A DNA stretch of 64,000 nt from positions 1 to 64,000 of the forward strand of contig DATJZY010000166.1 of assembly GCA_035577985.1 (NCBI GenBank). Reading direction: 5' to 3'. The stretch is from Candidatus Eisenbacteria bacterium (GTDB taxonomy: Bacteria > Desulfobacterota > Binatia > DP-6). A program made the position numbers and the translations under genes. Shown piece by piece: positions 49,214 through 61,284 of this stretch. The first letter of the stretch is position 1. Each line of letters starts with the position of its first letter. A model generated the notes under the pieces. That model had not been told where the DNA came from, searched no databases, and saw nothing but the letters and a program-made list of their open reading frames with translations.

Positions 49214-49840
49214 GTGGCACGATACACCGGAGCCGTCTGTCGCCAGTGTCGCCGGGAGGGGCTGAAGCTCTTCTTGAAGGGCGAGCGCTGCTACACCGAC
49301 AAGTGCGCGATCGAGCGCCGCAACTACCCACCCGGGCAGCACGGGCAGGCGCGCCCGAAGTTCTCCGAGTATTCGATCCAGCTGCGCGAGAAGCAGAAGC
49401 TCCGCCGGATCTACGGCGTGCTCGAGGGGCAGTTCCGTCGCTATTTCCACATGGCGGACCGCGCCAGGGGCGTGACCGGCGAGACGCTGCTCCAGCTCCT
49501 CGAGCGGCGCCTCGACAACATGGTGTACCGGATGGGCTTCTCGACCTCGCGCGCGGAGGGTCGCCAGCTCGTGCGGCACGGCCACTTCACGGTGAACGGC
49601 CGCAAGGTCGACGTGCCCTCGTACCTGGTGAAGCCCGGCGACGTGGTCGCGGTGCGCGAGAAGAGCCGGCAGGTGGCCCGCATCCAGGAGGCGCTCGAGC
49701 TCGCCACGCGCCGCGGGATCCCGGATTGGCTCGAGGTGACGGCCGATCAGTTCGCGGGACGCGTGAAGGGGCTTCCGTCCCGGTCCGATCTCACCATGCC
49801 CATCAACGAGAAGCTGGTCGTCGAGCTCTATTCGAAGTAA
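49214..49840 (+). CDS. rpsD: 30S ribosomal protein S4
   Basis: 208 residues from GTG 49214. An N-terminal zinc-site-like set of cysteines (CRQC...C...C) is followed by the S4 RNA-binding domain ([30 protein letters not shown]). Primary 16S binder; in E. coli it represses the alpha operon. A hairpin follows the stop. Confidence 0.97.
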   Translation: MARYTGAVCRQCRREGLKLFLKGERCYTDKCAIERRNYPPGQHGQARPKFSEYSIQLREKQKLRRIYGVLEGQFRRYFHMADRARGVTGETLLQLLERRLDNMVYRMGFSTSRAEGRQLVRHGHFTVNGRKVDVPSYLVKPGDVVAVREKSRQVARIQEALELATRRGIPDWLEVTADQFAGRVKGLPSRSDLTMPINEKLVVELYSK

Positions 49841-49858
49841 CGCCCGCGACGGGCGTTT
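49841..49858 (+). terminator. Small hairpin between rpsD and rpoA
   Basis: CGCCCG (49841-49846) pairs with CGGGCG (49850-49855), followed by TTT. The stem starts at the first base after the rpsD stop codon. It may be a weak attenuator that lowers rpoA-rplQ expression or a stabilising 3' end. Confidence 0.4.
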
Positions 49859-49877
49859 CGACCAGAGGAAGGCGTAA

Positions 49878-50942
<1,065 letters not shown>

Positions 50943-50945
50943 CCC

Positions 50946-51422
50946 ATGCGCCATCGCGTCGCCGGCAAGAAGCTGAATCGCTCGCCCGCGCACCGGCGAG
51001 CGCTGTTCCGGAACCTGGTCGCGGCGCTGCTCGCGCACGAGGCCGTGCGCACCACCGACGCCAAGGCGAAGGAGCTGAAGCGCTGGGGTGACCGCATGAT
51101 CACGCTCGGCAAACAGGGCACGCTCCACGCCCGCCGCCGCGCGGCGGCGCTGGTCGGGAGCCGCACGCTCGTGAAGAAGCTCTTCGACGAGCTCGCGCCC
51201 CGCTACCAGGAGCGCAACGGCGGCTACACGCGGGTCGTGAAGCTCGGGGTGCGCCTCGGCGACGCGGCGCCGGTGTCCCTGGTCGAGCTCGTCGACCGCG
51301 CCGGCAGCGAGCCGGAAACGGGCAAGAAGAAGCCGCAGCGCCGCCGCACGCCAGCCAAGAGCGAGGGCGCGGCCCCGAAGAAGCGCGCCGCCGCACCGAA
51401 GAAGCGCGCCGCGGCCGGCTGA
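50946..51422 (+). CDS. rplQ: 50S ribosomal protein L17 with a Lys/Ala-rich tail
   Basis: 158 residues; the conserved part ends near residue 118 ([29 protein letters not shown]... to SLVELVDR). The rest is [27 protein letters not shown]-like, low complexity and strongly basic. Last gene of the ribosomal block. Confidence 0.96.
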   Translation: MRHRVAGKKLNRSPAHRRALFRNLVAALLAHEAVRTTDAKAKELKRWGDRMITLGKQGTLHARRRAAALVGSRTLVKKLFDELAPRYQERNGGYTRVVKLGVRLGDAAPVSLVELVDRAGSEPETGKKKPQRRRTPAKSEGAAPKKRAAAPKKRAAAG

Positions 51423-51450
51423 GCAGGCGCCGACGGGCACGGCGCGCAGT

Positions 51451-51479
51451 TTGACTGGGCCGGGGGCGGCGGCTACAAG
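51451..51479 (+). promoter_or_regulatory. Sigma70-like promoter heading the argS-like/SPOR/trp unit
   Basis: TTGACT (51451-51456), 17-nt spacer, TACAAG (51474-51479), 77 nt before the ATG at 51556. It is the only promoter-like site seen before the trp genes. The leader 51480-51555 shows no Trp-rich peptide. Confidence 0.5.
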
Positions 51480-51555
51480 CGCCGCATGCTCGCCGGCTCG
51501 ACGATCCCGTCGCCCATCCGCGGTGAGCGGTGTCTTTGGCGCCGCTTCGGCGGGC

Positions 51556-52674
51556 ATGAAGCGTCCGCTTGAGGCGCTGCTCCAGGACGCGCTCCACGCG
51601 GCCATCGCCGCCGGCGACCTCCGGGTGCCCGAGGCGCCCGCCTGCGCCATCGAGGATCCCGAGCTAGCGACCTTCGGCGACGCGACCTGCGCCGTCGCCC
51701 GCAAGATCGCGCGGCCCCTCGGGCGGCCCGCGCTCGACGTCGCGCGCACGATCGTGCGGCACGTGCGCGATCCGCACGGCTGGCTCGACGCCGTCGAGGC
51801 CGCCGGGCCCGGATTCATCAACCTCACCGCGTCGCTCGCGTTCTGGCGGACGGAGCTCGCGCGGGTCCTGGATGCGGCGGCGCCGGACGCTCGTGAGCCC
51901 GCGGCGGTCGTGACGATCGCCGCACCGGACGATCCTTCCGCCGGGCGCGTCGCCGTGGTGGCCGACGCGATCGCACGCCTGCTGGGTCGGGTGGGATGCC
52001 GCGTGGAGCGCGTGCGCGCCGACGCGGACGTTCCCGCGGCGCTCGGGACGGCAGCGGACCGGTGCGTGGTGGTCGGCTCGGCGGCGACGGGCGGCGTTCT
52101 CGCTCGCGCAAAGCGCCTTCGCGCCGAAGCGGGCGGCGATCCGACCACCACCACCATAGTGACGGTCGCAGCCCTCGGCGCCACGTCGCGGGGTCGATCG
52201 CTCGACGCGGCCGGCGTCGCGCGGCTCCTCGCGATGGACGCGGCGCGCTTCGCCCTCCTCGGCGAAGAGGCGGACGTCCCGGTCGAGCTCGACGTCGATC
52301 TCCTCGGCGCCGAGCGCATCGACAACCCGCTCTTCGCCGTGCGCTACGCGCTGGTTCGTCTCGCGCGCGCCGCTGGTGCCGAGTTGCCGGCGCCCGACCT
52401 CGAGCGACTCGGGGCGGCGGAGCTGCCGTGCCTGCGCCTCGTGGCGCGCCACCGGGACGTGCTCGATCTCGCCGTGCGGCGCGCCGAGCCCCACCTCGTG
52501 GTCGCGCACGTCCGGGCGGTCGCGGCGGCGGCGCATCGGTACTACAATCGGCACCATCCGCACATCGGCGACCCGCGCGACGTGGCGGCGCGCGCGGCGA
52601 TGCTGCGTGGTATCGGGACCGTGCTTCGCGATGGGCTCGCGCTCGCCGGCGTGCGCGTCGCGGAAGGGGGATGA
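51556..52674 (+). CDS. Arginyl-tRNA synthetase-like protein lacking the catalytic core
   Basis: 372 residues, against about 550-590 for ArgRS. Residues 1-108 match the ArgRS N-terminal (Add-1) domain that reads the tRNA elbow, ending GPGFINLTASLAFW. Residues 255-372 match the C-terminal DALR anticodon-binding domain (DNPLFAVRYALVRLARA; HRYYNRHHPHI). Between them only ~145 residues remain. Where HxGH should be the sequence is APDDPSAGRVA (123-133), and the KMSKS region reads ALGATSRGRS (206-215) just before the conserved SLDAAGVARLLAMDAARFALL. Aminoacylation is therefore very unlikely. The place, before a SPOR gene, is that of argS in relatives. Possible roles: tRNA-Arg sensor, regulator or chaperone. 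The true argS must be elsewhere. Confidence 0.8.
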   Translation: MKRPLEALLQDALHAAIAAGDLRVPEAPACAIEDPELATFGDATCAVARKIARPLGRPALDVARTIVRHVRDPHGWLDAVEAAGPGFINLTASLAFWRTELARVLDAAAPDAREPAAVVTIAAPDDPSAGRVAVVADAIARLLGRVGCRVERVRADADVPAALGTAADRCVVVGSAATGGVLARAKRLRAEAGGDPTTTTIVTVAALGATSRGRSLDAAGVARLLAMDAARFALLGEEADVPVELDVDLLGAERIDNPLFAVRYALVRLARAAGAELPAPDLERLGAAELPCLRLVARHRDVLDLAVRRAEPHLVVAHVRAVAAAAHRYYNRHHPHIGDPRDVAARAAMLRGIGTVLRDGLALAGVRVAEGG

Positions 52675-52682
52675 GGGGGAGC

Positions 52683-53468
52683 ATGGCGAAGGCACCGCGT
52701 CCGGCGCTCAGGTTCGTGGATCGATTGGTGCTGCTCGTCGCGTGGCTCGTCACGTGCGGCCTCGTGTACGTGCTCGGCTTCTACGTCGGGAACAAGACGC
52801 AGGAGCACCGGCCGGGCATGGAGGAGCGCGAGGTGCGCCTGCCCGTGACGTCCGTTCCACCACCCGAAGGCCAGCGCCCCAAGGAGGCGAGGGAGTTCCC
52901 GAGCTTCTACCAGGCGCTGCCGGGCGGCGAGCGGCCGATCGAGGTCGCGCGCGCCCCGACGTCGACCACCGTGACGGTCGTTCCGACGACCGTGCGCCCG
53001 ACGACGACCGTACCGGCGGGCGCCGCCCCGACTGCGACGACGCTCAAGCCCGCCGTGACGACGACGCCGACCACGCGTCCCTCGACGACGACGCTGCCGC
53101 GCCCACCCGCCGCGACGCCGAGCCCGCCGCCCGGCGCGACGACGGGCCCGCCGCCCGCGGTGACGTCCGCGCCGCCCGCGGCGCCGCCGGCTGCCACGCC
53201 GCCGCCGGCCGCCACCCGACCGGTCGCCCACACGCCGTCGTGGACGGTCGAGGCGAGCCCGACGCGCAGCCGCGTCGAAGCCGAGCAGCTCCAGGCGACG
53301 CTCCGAAAGCGCGGCTACGACGCCACCCTGGTGCAGGTCCAGCGTGACGGCGACGCCTGGTATCGGCTGCGGATCGGGCGCTACGCGACCGCGGAGCAGG
53401 CGAACGAGGTGATGCGCAAGCTGCGGGACGGCGAGGGCGTGGCGCATGCCTTCGTCGCGTCGGAGTAG
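52683..53468 (+). CDS. Membrane-anchored SPOR-domain protein
   Basis: 261 residues. One transmembrane helix at about 12-35 is followed by a periplasmic linker of roughly 130 residues rich in Thr, Pro and Ala, then a SPOR domain (about 186-261: [22 protein letters not shown]...[10 protein letters not shown]). SPOR domains bind denuded septal peptidoglycan, so the protein probably acts at the division site. ATG 52671, overlapping the previous stop, is an alternative start. It is inserted between the argS-like gene and trpE, which it precedes by 3 nt. Confidence 0.88.
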   Translation: MAKAPRPALRFVDRLVLLVAWLVTCGLVYVLGFYVGNKTQEHRPGMEEREVRLPVTSVPPPEGQRPKEAREFPSFYQALPGGERPIEVARAPTSTTVTVVPTTVRPTTTVPAGAAPTATTLKPAVTTTPTTRPSTTTLPRPPAATPSPPPGATTGPPPAVTSAPPAAPPAATPPPAATRPVAHTPSWTVEASPTRSRVEAEQLQATLRKRGYDATLVQVQRDGDAWYRLRIGRYATAEQANEVMRKLRDGEGVAHAFVASE

Positions 53469-53471
53469 CGC

Positions 53472-54997
53472 GTGAGTCAGCCGACCCCATCGCGGCGCGC
53501 ACCGGCCGGCGCCACGGTTCGCGCGGGCGCGGTCTTCCCGTCGCGCGAGGACTTCCACGGCCTCGTGCGCCAGGGGAACCTCGTTCCCGTCACGCGCGAG
53601 ATCCTGGCGGACCTCGAGACACCCGTCTCGGCGTTCCTGAAGGTGCATCGGGGGCCGTACGGCTTCCTGCTCGAGAGCGTCGAGCACGGCGAGAAATGGG
53701 GCCGCTACAGCTTCCTCGGCACCGAGCCGGCGCGCGTGCTGCGGCTGCGCGGACGGAGCGTCGAGCTCGAGACGCCCGGCGGCGCGACCGTCCGGCGCGA
53801 GACCGACGATCCGTTCGGCGAGGTGAAGCGCCTGCTCGCGCCGTATCGACCCGTCGCCGTGCCGGGTCTGCCACGCTTCACGGGCGGCGCCGTCGGCTAC
53901 GTCGGCTACGACATGGTGCGCGCATTCGAGCGGCTGCCCGTGCGGACCACCGACGACCTCGGCATGCCGGACGCCTGCCTCATGCTGGTGCGGAGCCTCC
54001 TCGTCTTCGACAACATGGCGCAGAAGATCAAGGTCGTCGCGCACGCGCACGTGACCGACGACACGTCGCCCAACGCCGCCTACGACGAGGCGGTGGCGCG
54101 CGTCGACGAGCTGGTGGCACGGCTCGGCGCGGCGATCGTGGAACCGCGGGGCAGCGGGCGGGCGAGCGGCGAGGTGCGCTCCAACGTCTCGCCCGAGGCG
54201 TACCAGTCGATGGTGCGCCGGGCGAAGGAGTACGTCTTCGCGGGCGACGTCATCCAGGTGGTGCTCGCGCAGCGCTTCGAGCTGCCACTGAGCGCGGCGC
54301 CCTTCAACGTGTACCGCTGCCTGCGGACGGTGAATCCGTCGCCGTACCACTTCTTCCTCGCGCTCGGCGCCGACACCGTGGCCGGCGCGTCGCCCGAGGT
54401 GATGGCGCGCGTCGAGGGCGGCGAGGTGACGGTCCGCCCCATCGCCGGTACGCGGCCGCGCGGCACGATCGAGAAGGAGGACGCGGAGCTGGCCGCGGAG
54501 CTGCTCGCCAATCCGAAGGAGATCGCCGAGCACGTGATGCTGGTCGACCTGGCCCGCAACGACGTCGGCCGGGTGTCGGAGATCGGCTCGGTCGCCGTCA
54601 CCGAGCGGATGATCCTCGAGCGCTACTCGCACGTGATGCACCTCGTCTCGAACGTACGCGGGAAGCTCATGCCCGACGTCGACGCGTTCGACGCGTTTCG
54701 CGCCACGTTCCCGGCGGGCACGCTCACCGGCGCGCCGAAGGTCCGTGCGATGGAGGTCATCGAGGAGCTCGAGCCCGTGCGGCGCGGGTTCTACGGCGGC
54801 GCGGTCGGCTATTTCGCGTTCGGCGGCGCCATGGACACGGCGATCGCGATCCGCAGCGTCCTCATGCGCGACGGCCGCGCCTACATCCAGTCGGGCGCGG
54901 GCATCGTCGCCGACTCCGATCCGGAGGCCGAGCACCGCGAGTGCGTCAACAAGGCGCGCGCGATGATCCAGGCCGTGCGGCTGGCGGAGGCGTTGTG

Positions 54998-54998
<1 letters not shown>
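53472..54998 (+). CDS. trpE: Anthranilate synthase component I
   Basis: 508 residues from GTG 53472. It converts chorismate and ammonia (from TrpG glutaminase) to anthranilate. The N-terminal part has [18 protein letters not shown] with the Ser of the Trp feedback site (LLES). The chorismate-binding domain carries [25 protein letters not shown], and [18 protein letters not shown] near the C-terminus. First trp gene; its stop overlaps the trpG ATG. Confidence 0.97.
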
Positions 54999-55584
<586 letters not shown>

Positions 55585-55588
<4 letters not shown>

Positions 55589-56613
55589 CACCGCAGGCCG
55601 CGCTCGGCCGGCTCGTCGGGGGCGACTCTCTCGCCGAAGACGAGATGGCCGCCCTCATGACCGCGCTCCTGGACGGCCAGATGACGCCGGCCCAGATCGG
55701 CGCGATCGCCGTCGCGCTGCGGATGAAGGGGGAGAGCGAAGCCGAGCTGGCGGGCGCCGCGCGCGCGATGCGCGCGCACATGACCCGGGTCGAGGGTGCG
55801 CCTGCGGGCGCCGTCGACACCTGCGGGACGGGCGGCGACGGCGCCGCCACGCTCAACGTGTCGACGGCAGCGGGGCTGGTGGTCGCGGCGGCCGGCGTGC
55901 CGGTGGCAAAGCACGGCAACCGGGCCGCGTCGGGCAGCGTCGGCGGCGCCGACGTCCTGGAGGGGCTCGGCGTGCGCCTCGTGCTCGATCCCGCCGCCGC
56001 GTCGGCGTGCCTGCGCGAGGTCGGATTCGTCTTCCTGTTCGCCCCCGCGTTCCATCCCGCGCTCCGCCACGCCGCGGCGCCGCGCCGCGAGCTCGGGGTC
56101 CGCACGTTCTTCAACCTGATCGGGCCGCTCGCGAATCCCGCCGGCGTCGGGCGGCAGGTGATCGGCGTGGCCGAGCGCCGGTGGGTCCTCCCGCTCGCGC
56201 ACGTGCTCCAGCGGCTCGGCGCCGAGCGCGCGTGGGTCGTGCACGGCGCCGTCGGCCTCGACGAGCTGGCGCTCTCGGGCGAATCGCTGGTCGCGGACGT
56301 GACCCCGGGTGCGGTGGACACGCGCACCGTGAGGGCCGCGGACGCGGGTGTTCCATCTGCCCCGCTTGCCGCCCTGCGGGTCACGAGCGTCGCCGATGCG
56401 GTCGCGCGTGTGCGCGCCGTCCTCGCCGGAGAGCACGGACCGGCACGCGACGTGGTCTGCCTCAACGCCGCCGCCGCGCTGGTCGTGGGCGGGGCGGCGC
56501 GCGACCTGCGCGACGGCGCCGGGCAAGCGGCCCGCGCCATAGACGGCGGCGCCGCGACGGCGCTCCTCGAGCGGCTCGTCGCCTTCACGCAGGCTCGAGG
56601 AAGCGGGGCATGA
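55585..56613 (+). CDS. trpD: Anthranilate phosphoribosyltransferase
   Basis: 342 residues. It joins anthranilate and [21 protein letters not shown] (about 78-94) is the PRPP loop and [21 protein letters not shown] (about 110-130) the anthranilate site; the second metal motif is near [13 protein letters not shown]. The start overlaps trpG and the stop overlaps trpC, both by 4 nt. Confidence 0.97.
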
Positions 56614-57383
56614 TCCTCGACGAGATCCTCGCTCACAAGGTCGACGAGGTCTCGGCGCGCAAGCGCGAGGTGCCCCCGTCGGCCCTGCGCGAGCGGCCCC
56701 TCTACGCCGAGCCGCGCCGCGGCTTCCGGGCGGCGCTCGCCGCGCGGCCGGCGCCCGCCGTGATCGCGGAGCTGAAGCGCGCCTCGCCGTCCAAGGGCGT
56801 GATCCGTACGCACTACGACCCACCCGCCCATGCGCGGAGCTACGAAGCCGCCGGTGCCGCCGCGCTGTCGGTCCTGACCGACGAGCGCTTCTTCGAGGGC
56901 CATCTGGACCATCTCGCGATCGTGCGCGGCGTCGTCGCCCTCCCGTGCCTGCGCAAGGACTTCCTCGTCGATCCGTACCAGATCGACGAAGCACGGGCGT
57001 TCGGCGCCGACGCCGTGCTCGTGATCGCCGCCGCCGGCTCGGCGGCGCTGCGCGTCGAGCTGCTGGCGGCGGCGCGCGAGGCGGGGCTCGACGCGCTCGT
57101 CGAGGCGCACGACGAGCGCGAGCTCGAGTGGGCGTTGGCCGCGGGTGCGACGCTCGTGGGCGTCAACAACCGCGACCTCGCGACCTTCGCCGTGAGCCTC
57201 GAGACCACCGAGCGGCTGGCGGCGCTCGTGCCGCCGGGAATCCTCCTCGTCGCCGAGAGCGGCATCCACTCGGCGGGCGACGTCCGTCGCATGGTGGCGG
57301 CCGGCGCCCGCGCGGTCCTGGTCGGCGAGGCCTTCATGGCGGCGCCGGATCCCGGGGCGGCGCTCGCGGAGTTCCTCACGTGA
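56610..57383 (+). CDS. trpC: Indole-3-glycerol phosphate synthase
   Basis: 257 residues, a TIM barrel not fused to TrpF. It closes the indole ring. AVIAELKRASPSKGVI (about 50-65) carries the catalytic Glu and Lys, LRKDFLVDPYQIDEAR the second Lys, and VNNRDL with LVAESGI the remaining substrate contacts. It overlaps trpF by 4 nt. Confidence 0.97.
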   Translation: MILDEILAHKVDEVSARKREVPPSALRERPLYAEPRRGFRAALAARPAPAVIAELKRASPSKGVIRTHYDPPAHARSYEAAGAAALSVLTDERFFEGHLDHLAIVRGVVALPCLRKDFLVDPYQIDEARAFGADAVLVIAAAGSAALRVELLAAAREAGLDALVEAHDERELEWALAAGATLVGVNNRDLATFAVSLETTERLAALVPPGILLVAESGIHSAGDVRRMVAAGARAVLVGEAFMAAPDPGAALAEFLT

Positions 57384-57988
57384 GCGTGGTCGTGAAGATC
57401 TGCGGCGTCTGCACGCCCGAGGACGCGCGGGCCGCGGTCGACGCCGGCGCCGACCTCCTTGGCCTCAACTTCGTGCCGTCGAGCCCGCGCTATCTCGTGC
57501 CCGACGCGGCGCGCCGCGTGGCGGCGGCCGCCACCGTGCCGCTCGTCGGGGTCTTCGTCGACGCCCCGCGGGAGGAGGTCCTGCGCATCGCCGCGCACGT
57601 CGGCCTCGCAGGCCTCCAGTTCCACGGCGACGAGCCACCCGCGTACTGCCGCGGCTGGACGCAGCAGACGATCAAGGCGCTGCGGCCGCGCCCCGGCGAG
57701 GACGCGGCGGCGCGCGCCGCCGACTACGACACCGACTTCATCCTGCTCGACACCTGGGTTCCCGGCGTCGCCGGCGGCACGGGCGTCGCGCTCGACCCGG
57801 CGGCCGCGTGCGGTCTTCCGCGCGACCGCCTGTTCGTGGCCGGGGGCCTTCGGCCCGAGACGGTGGCGGACGTCGTGCGCGCGCTGCGTCCCCACGGCGT
57901 CGACGTGGCCTCGGGCGTCGAGCGCAGACCCGGAGTGAAGGACCATGACAAGATCCGCGAGTTCATCCGACGCGCGAAAGCTGCCTGA
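57380..57988 (+). CDS. trpF: Phosphoribosylanthranilate isomerase
   Basis: 202 residues from GTG 57380. The catalytic Cys is C7 (VKICGV) and the acid is the Asp of ILLDTW; LQFHGDE and VAGGLRPE bind phosphate. Its 3' end overlaps trpB by 44 nt, the longest overlap in the operon. Confidence 0.96.
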   Translation: MSVVVKICGVCTPEDARAAVDAGADLLGLNFVPSSPRYLVPDAARRVAAAATVPLVGVFVDAPREEVLRIAAHVGLAGLQFHGDEPPAYCRGWTQQTIKALRPRPGEDAAARAADYDTDFILLDTWVPGVAGGTGVALDPAAACGLPRDRLFVAGGLRPETVADVVRALRPHGVDVASGVERRPGVKDHDKIREFIRRAKAA

Positions 57989-59165
57989 CGCCGAGGGGCA
58001 CTTCGGGCAGTACGGCGGCCGCTTCGTCGCCGAGACGCTCATGCCGGCGATCCTCGACCTCGAGCGGGCGTGGTCGAAGCTGCGCAAGGACCCAGGCTTC
58101 CGGCGCGAGTTCCACGGCTGGCTCGCCGACTACGCGGGGCGTCCGACGCGCCTCCACTTCGCGCGGCGCCTGACGGAGCGGCTGGGCGGGGCGCGGATCT
58201 ACCTGAAGCGCGAGGACCTCCTCCACACCGGAGCGCACAAGATCAACAACACGATCGGCCAGGCGCTCGTCGCCCGGCGCCTGAAGAAGCGCCGGCTGAT
58301 CGCCGAGACGGGGGCGGGGCAGCACGGCGTCGCGACGGCGACCGTCGCCGCGTTGTTCGGCATGCCGTGCGAGATCTTCATGGGCGCCGAAGACGTGCGC
58401 CGGCAGAGCCTCAACGTGTTCCGCATGAAGCTCCTCGGCGCCGAGGTCCGCGTGGTCGAGTCGGGTGCGCGTACGCTGAAGGACGCCATGAACGAGGCGC
58501 TGCGCGACTGGATCGCGACCGTGACCGACACGTTCTACGTGATCGGCACCGTGGCGGGCCCGCATCCGTACCCGCTCATGGTCCGCGACTTCCAGTCCGT
58601 CATCGGCGCGGAGGCGCGCCGCCAGATCCTGAAGGCCACCGGGAAGCTGCCCACCGCGGCCGTCGCATGCATCGGCGGCGGCTCGAACGCGATGGGGCTC
58701 TTCCACGCCTTCCGCAACGACCGCCGGGTCCAGCTCGTCGGCGTCGAGGCGGCCGGCCGCGGCCTCGAGACGGGCGCGCACGCGGCGTCGCTCTCGGCGG
58801 GGCAGGTGGGTGTCCTGCACGGCAACAAGACGTACCTGCTGCAGGACGAGACCGGGCAGATCCGCGAGGCCCACTCGATCTCGGCGGGGCTCGACTACCC
58901 GGGCGTCGGGCCGGAGCACGCGTATCTCCGCGACACCGGCCGCGCGACGTACGTGACCGCGACCGACGACGAGGCGGTGTCGGCACTCCAGCTCCTGTCG
59001 TCGACCGAAGGCATCATCCCCGCGCTCGAGAGCGCCCACGCGATCGCGCACGTGGCGCGCATCGCGCCGGCGATGCGGCGCAGCGACGTGCTGCTCGTGT
59101 GTCTGTCCGGCCGCGGCGACAAGGACATGGGCACGGTCGCGCAGCACCTCGGAGTGCGCCTCTGA
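57945..59165 (+). CDS. trpB: Tryptophan synthase beta chain
   Basis: 406 residues. It condenses indole and serine. The PLP Lys is K99 ([11 protein letters not shown]) and the phosphate-binding loop GGGSN is at 244-248. [17 protein letters not shown] begins the conserved part at residue 18, so the ATG at 57945 is the only sensible start despite overlapping trpF. TrpB1 type, which pairs with the TrpA encoded next. Confidence 0.97.
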   Translation: MTRSASSSDARKLPDAEGHFGQYGGRFVAETLMPAILDLERAWSKLRKDPGFRREFHGWLADYAGRPTRLHFARRLTERLGGARIYLKREDLLHTGAHKINNTIGQALVARRLKKRRLIAETGAGQHGVATATVAALFGMPCEIFMGAEDVRRQSLNVFRMKLLGAEVRVVESGARTLKDAMNEALRDWIATVTDTFYVIGTVAGPHPYPLMVRDFQSVIGAEARRQILKATGKLPTAAVACIGGGSNAMGLFHAFRNDRRVQLVGVEAAGRGLETGAHAASLSAGQVGVLHGNKTYLLQDETGQIREAHSISAGLDYPGVGPEHAYLRDTGRATYVTATDDEAVSALQLLSSTEGIIPALESAHAIAHVARIAPAMRRSDVLLVCLSGRGDKDMGTVAQHLGVRL

Positions 59166-59968
59166 TGACACGCATCGACGACACGTTCGCTGCGCTGCGC
59201 GCGCGGCGCGAGGTGGGCTTCGTCGCCTACCTCACGGCGGGCGACCCGTCGCTCGCCGTCACGCCCGATCTCCTGCGCGCGCTCGTGGCGGGAGGAGCCG
59301 ACCTGATCGAGCTCGGGGTGCCGTTCTCCGACCCGATGGCCGACGGCCCGGTCCTGCAGCGCGCCGCCACGCGTGCGATCGCCGCCGGCACGAGCCTCGC
59401 GCGCGTGCTCGAGATGGTCGCCGAGCGCCGTGCCGAGCTGCCGGTGCCGATCGTGCTCTTCGGCTACTACAACCCGTTCTTTCGCTACGGGCTCGACGCG
59501 GTGGCGCGCGACGCGCGCTCGGCCGGGGTCGACGGCTTCCTGTGCGTCGATCTGCCGCCCGAGGAGGCGGCCGATCTCTCGGCGGCGCTCGCGCGCAACC
59601 AGCTCGACCTGATCCGTCTGCTGGCGCCGACCACGCCGATCACCCGCGCAAGGAAGATCGCGAACGCGGCGAGCGGCTTTCTCTACTTCGTCTCCGTGCT
59701 GGGCGTGACGGGGGCTCGACGTGAGCTGCCGCGCGAGCTCGAGGAGCTCGTGCGGCGCGTCGCCGCCGTGACGGCGCTTCCCATCGGCGTCGGCTTCGGC
59801 GTCCAGACCCCCGAGCAGGCACGCTGGATCGCCGGCTTCGCCGACGCGGTCGTGGTGGGCAGCGCGATCCAGCGCCTGGTCGAGGAGCACGGCGCCGCCG
59901 GCGCGCCGGCCCGCGTCGAGGCCTTCGTGCGGAGCCTCAAGGACGGCATGCGCGCGGCCGAGCGGTGA
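59165..59968 (+). CDS. trpA: Tryptophan synthase alpha chain
   Basis: 267 residues, a TIM barrel that cleaves indole-3-glycerol phosphate. Catalytic E49 and D60 (LIELGVPFSDPMADGP) sit at the same numbers as in the Salmonella enzyme. FVSVLGVTGAR and GVGFGVQTPEQ bind phosphate. It overlaps trpB by 1 nt and folC by 4 nt. Confidence 0.97.
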   Translation: MTRIDDTFAALRARREVGFVAYLTAGDPSLAVTPDLLRALVAGGADLIELGVPFSDPMADGPVLQRAATRAIAAGTSLARVLEMVAERRAELPVPIVLFGYYNPFFRYGLDAVARDARSAGVDGFLCVDLPPEEAADLSAALARNQLDLIRLLAPTTPITRARKIANAASGFLYFVSVLGVTGARRELPRELEELVRRVAAVTALPIGVGFGVQTPEQARWIAGFADAVVVGSAIQRLVEEHGAAGAPARVEAFVRSLKDGMRAAER

Positions 59969-61284
59969 CGGCGTACACCGACACCATCGCCTACCTCCAC
60001 GGCCTCGAGGTCACGAAGGGCTGGGACCTCGAGCTCGAGCGCATCCGCGCGGCGCTCGCGCGCCGCGGGCATCCCGAAGCACGCGTGCCGGCGCTCCACG
60101 TGGCGGGCACGAACGGGAAGGGGTCCACGGCCGCGATGCTCGAGGCCGTGCTGCGCGCCGCCGGCTACCGGACGGGCCTCTACACGTCGCCGCACCTCGT
60201 CGACTTCGCCGAGCGCATCCGCGCAGGAGGGCTCGCGATGCCGCACGACGCGATCGTCGAGCTCGTCGCGGAGCTGCGGGGCGATCTCGATCGGGCGGGC
60301 ATCGCCCTCACGCACTTCGAGTTCGCGACCCTGCTCGCGCTCGAGTGGTTCGCCCGCATCGGCGTCGAGGTGGGCGTGATCGAGGTCGGCCTCGGCGGCC
60401 GGCTCGACGCGACCAACGTGGTGCACCCGATCGTGACCGCCGTGACGTCGATCGCCCGCGACCACGAGGAGTTCCTCGGCAGCGATCTCCGCTCGATCGC
60501 GCGCGAGAAGGCGGGCATCGCCAAGCCCGGCGTCCCACTCGTGGTCGGGCGGATCGTGACCGAGGCCGAGGACGTCGTCGTCGCCCACGCGCGCGCGGTG
60601 GGCGCTCCGGTCGTCTCCGCGGTGCGCGATGCGACCCTCGAAGCGGGTGCGGGCGGGCTCGCCTTCCGGGGGCCCCGGGGCCACGCATGGGACCGCCTCC
60701 GGATCGGCCTGCCGGGCGCCGTGCAGGAGGAGAACGCACGCGTCGCGCTGACGGTCCTTTCGTGTGCGGCGGAGCGGTTCCCGTGCACGGTCGACGCCGT
60801 CCGCGGCGGGCTCGGGGCGGCGCGGTGGCCCGGCCGGCTCGCGACCCTGCGGGAGCGCCCGCGCGTGGTGGTGGACGGCGCCCACAATCCGGCCGGCGTC
60901 GAGATGCTCCTGCGCGAGCTTCCGGCCCTGGTCGCCGACCGTCGCGTGACCCTCGTCTTCGCGGTCATGGCCGACAAGGCGTGGCAGGCGATGCTCGATC
61001 CGCTCGCGCGGGCATCGGCGCGCGTCGTGCTGACGCGCGTCGGGCGGCGCGGTCTCGATCCACAGGTCATGGCGGCCCACGTCGGCGATCAGATCCCGAC
61101 GGACGTCCTCGAGGAGGCGCGCGCCGCCGTCGAGCGTGCGCTCGCGGTCACGGCCGACGACGGCGCCGTCGTGGTCGCCGGATCGCTGTTTCTGGCGGGC
61201 GAGGCCTACCTCGCGCTCGGCCAACGCGAGCTGATCCCGCCTTGGCAAGGTTGGGAGCGAATTGGTACACAGGCGCGCCCATGA
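59965..61284 (+). CDS. folC: Folylpolyglutamate synthase / dihydrofolate synthase
   Basis: 439 residues from GTG 59965. Mur-ligase-like: the P-loop GTNGKGST is at residues 48-55, SPHLVDFAERIR follows, then VGLGGRLDATNVV, and DGAHNPAGV opens the C-terminal domain. It adds glutamate to folates. Whether it also has dihydrofolate synthase activity cannot be told from sequence. It overlaps lptD by 4 nt. Coupling with trp genes fits shared chorismate chemistry and a conserved deltaproteobacterial neighbourhood. Confidence 0.95.
   Translation: MTAYTDTIAYLHGLEVTKGWDLELERIRAALARRGHPEARVPALHVAGTNGKGSTAAMLEAVLRAAGYRTGLYTSPHLVDFAERIRAGGLAMPHDAIVELVAELRGDLDRAGIALTHFEFATLLALEWFARIGVEVGVIEVGLGGRLDATNVVHPIVTAVTSIARDHEEFLGSDLRSIAREKAGIAKPGVPLVVGRIVTEAEDVVVAHARAVGAPVVSAVRDATLEAGAGGLAFRGPRGHAWDRLRIGLPGAVQEENARVALTVLSCAAERFPCTVDAVRGGLGAARWPGRLATLRERPRVVVDGAHNPAGVEMLLRELPALVADRRVTLVFAVMADKAWQAMLDPLARASARVVLTRVGRRGLDPQVMAAHVGDQIPTDVLEEARAAVERALAVTADDGAVVVAGSLFLAGEAYLALGQRELIPPWQGWERIGTQARP

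Noticed and set aside
51451-51555. Longer start for the argS-like protein
   Set aside because: The added residues overlap the promoter and match nothing in ArgRS; ATG 51556 begins the Add-1 domain.
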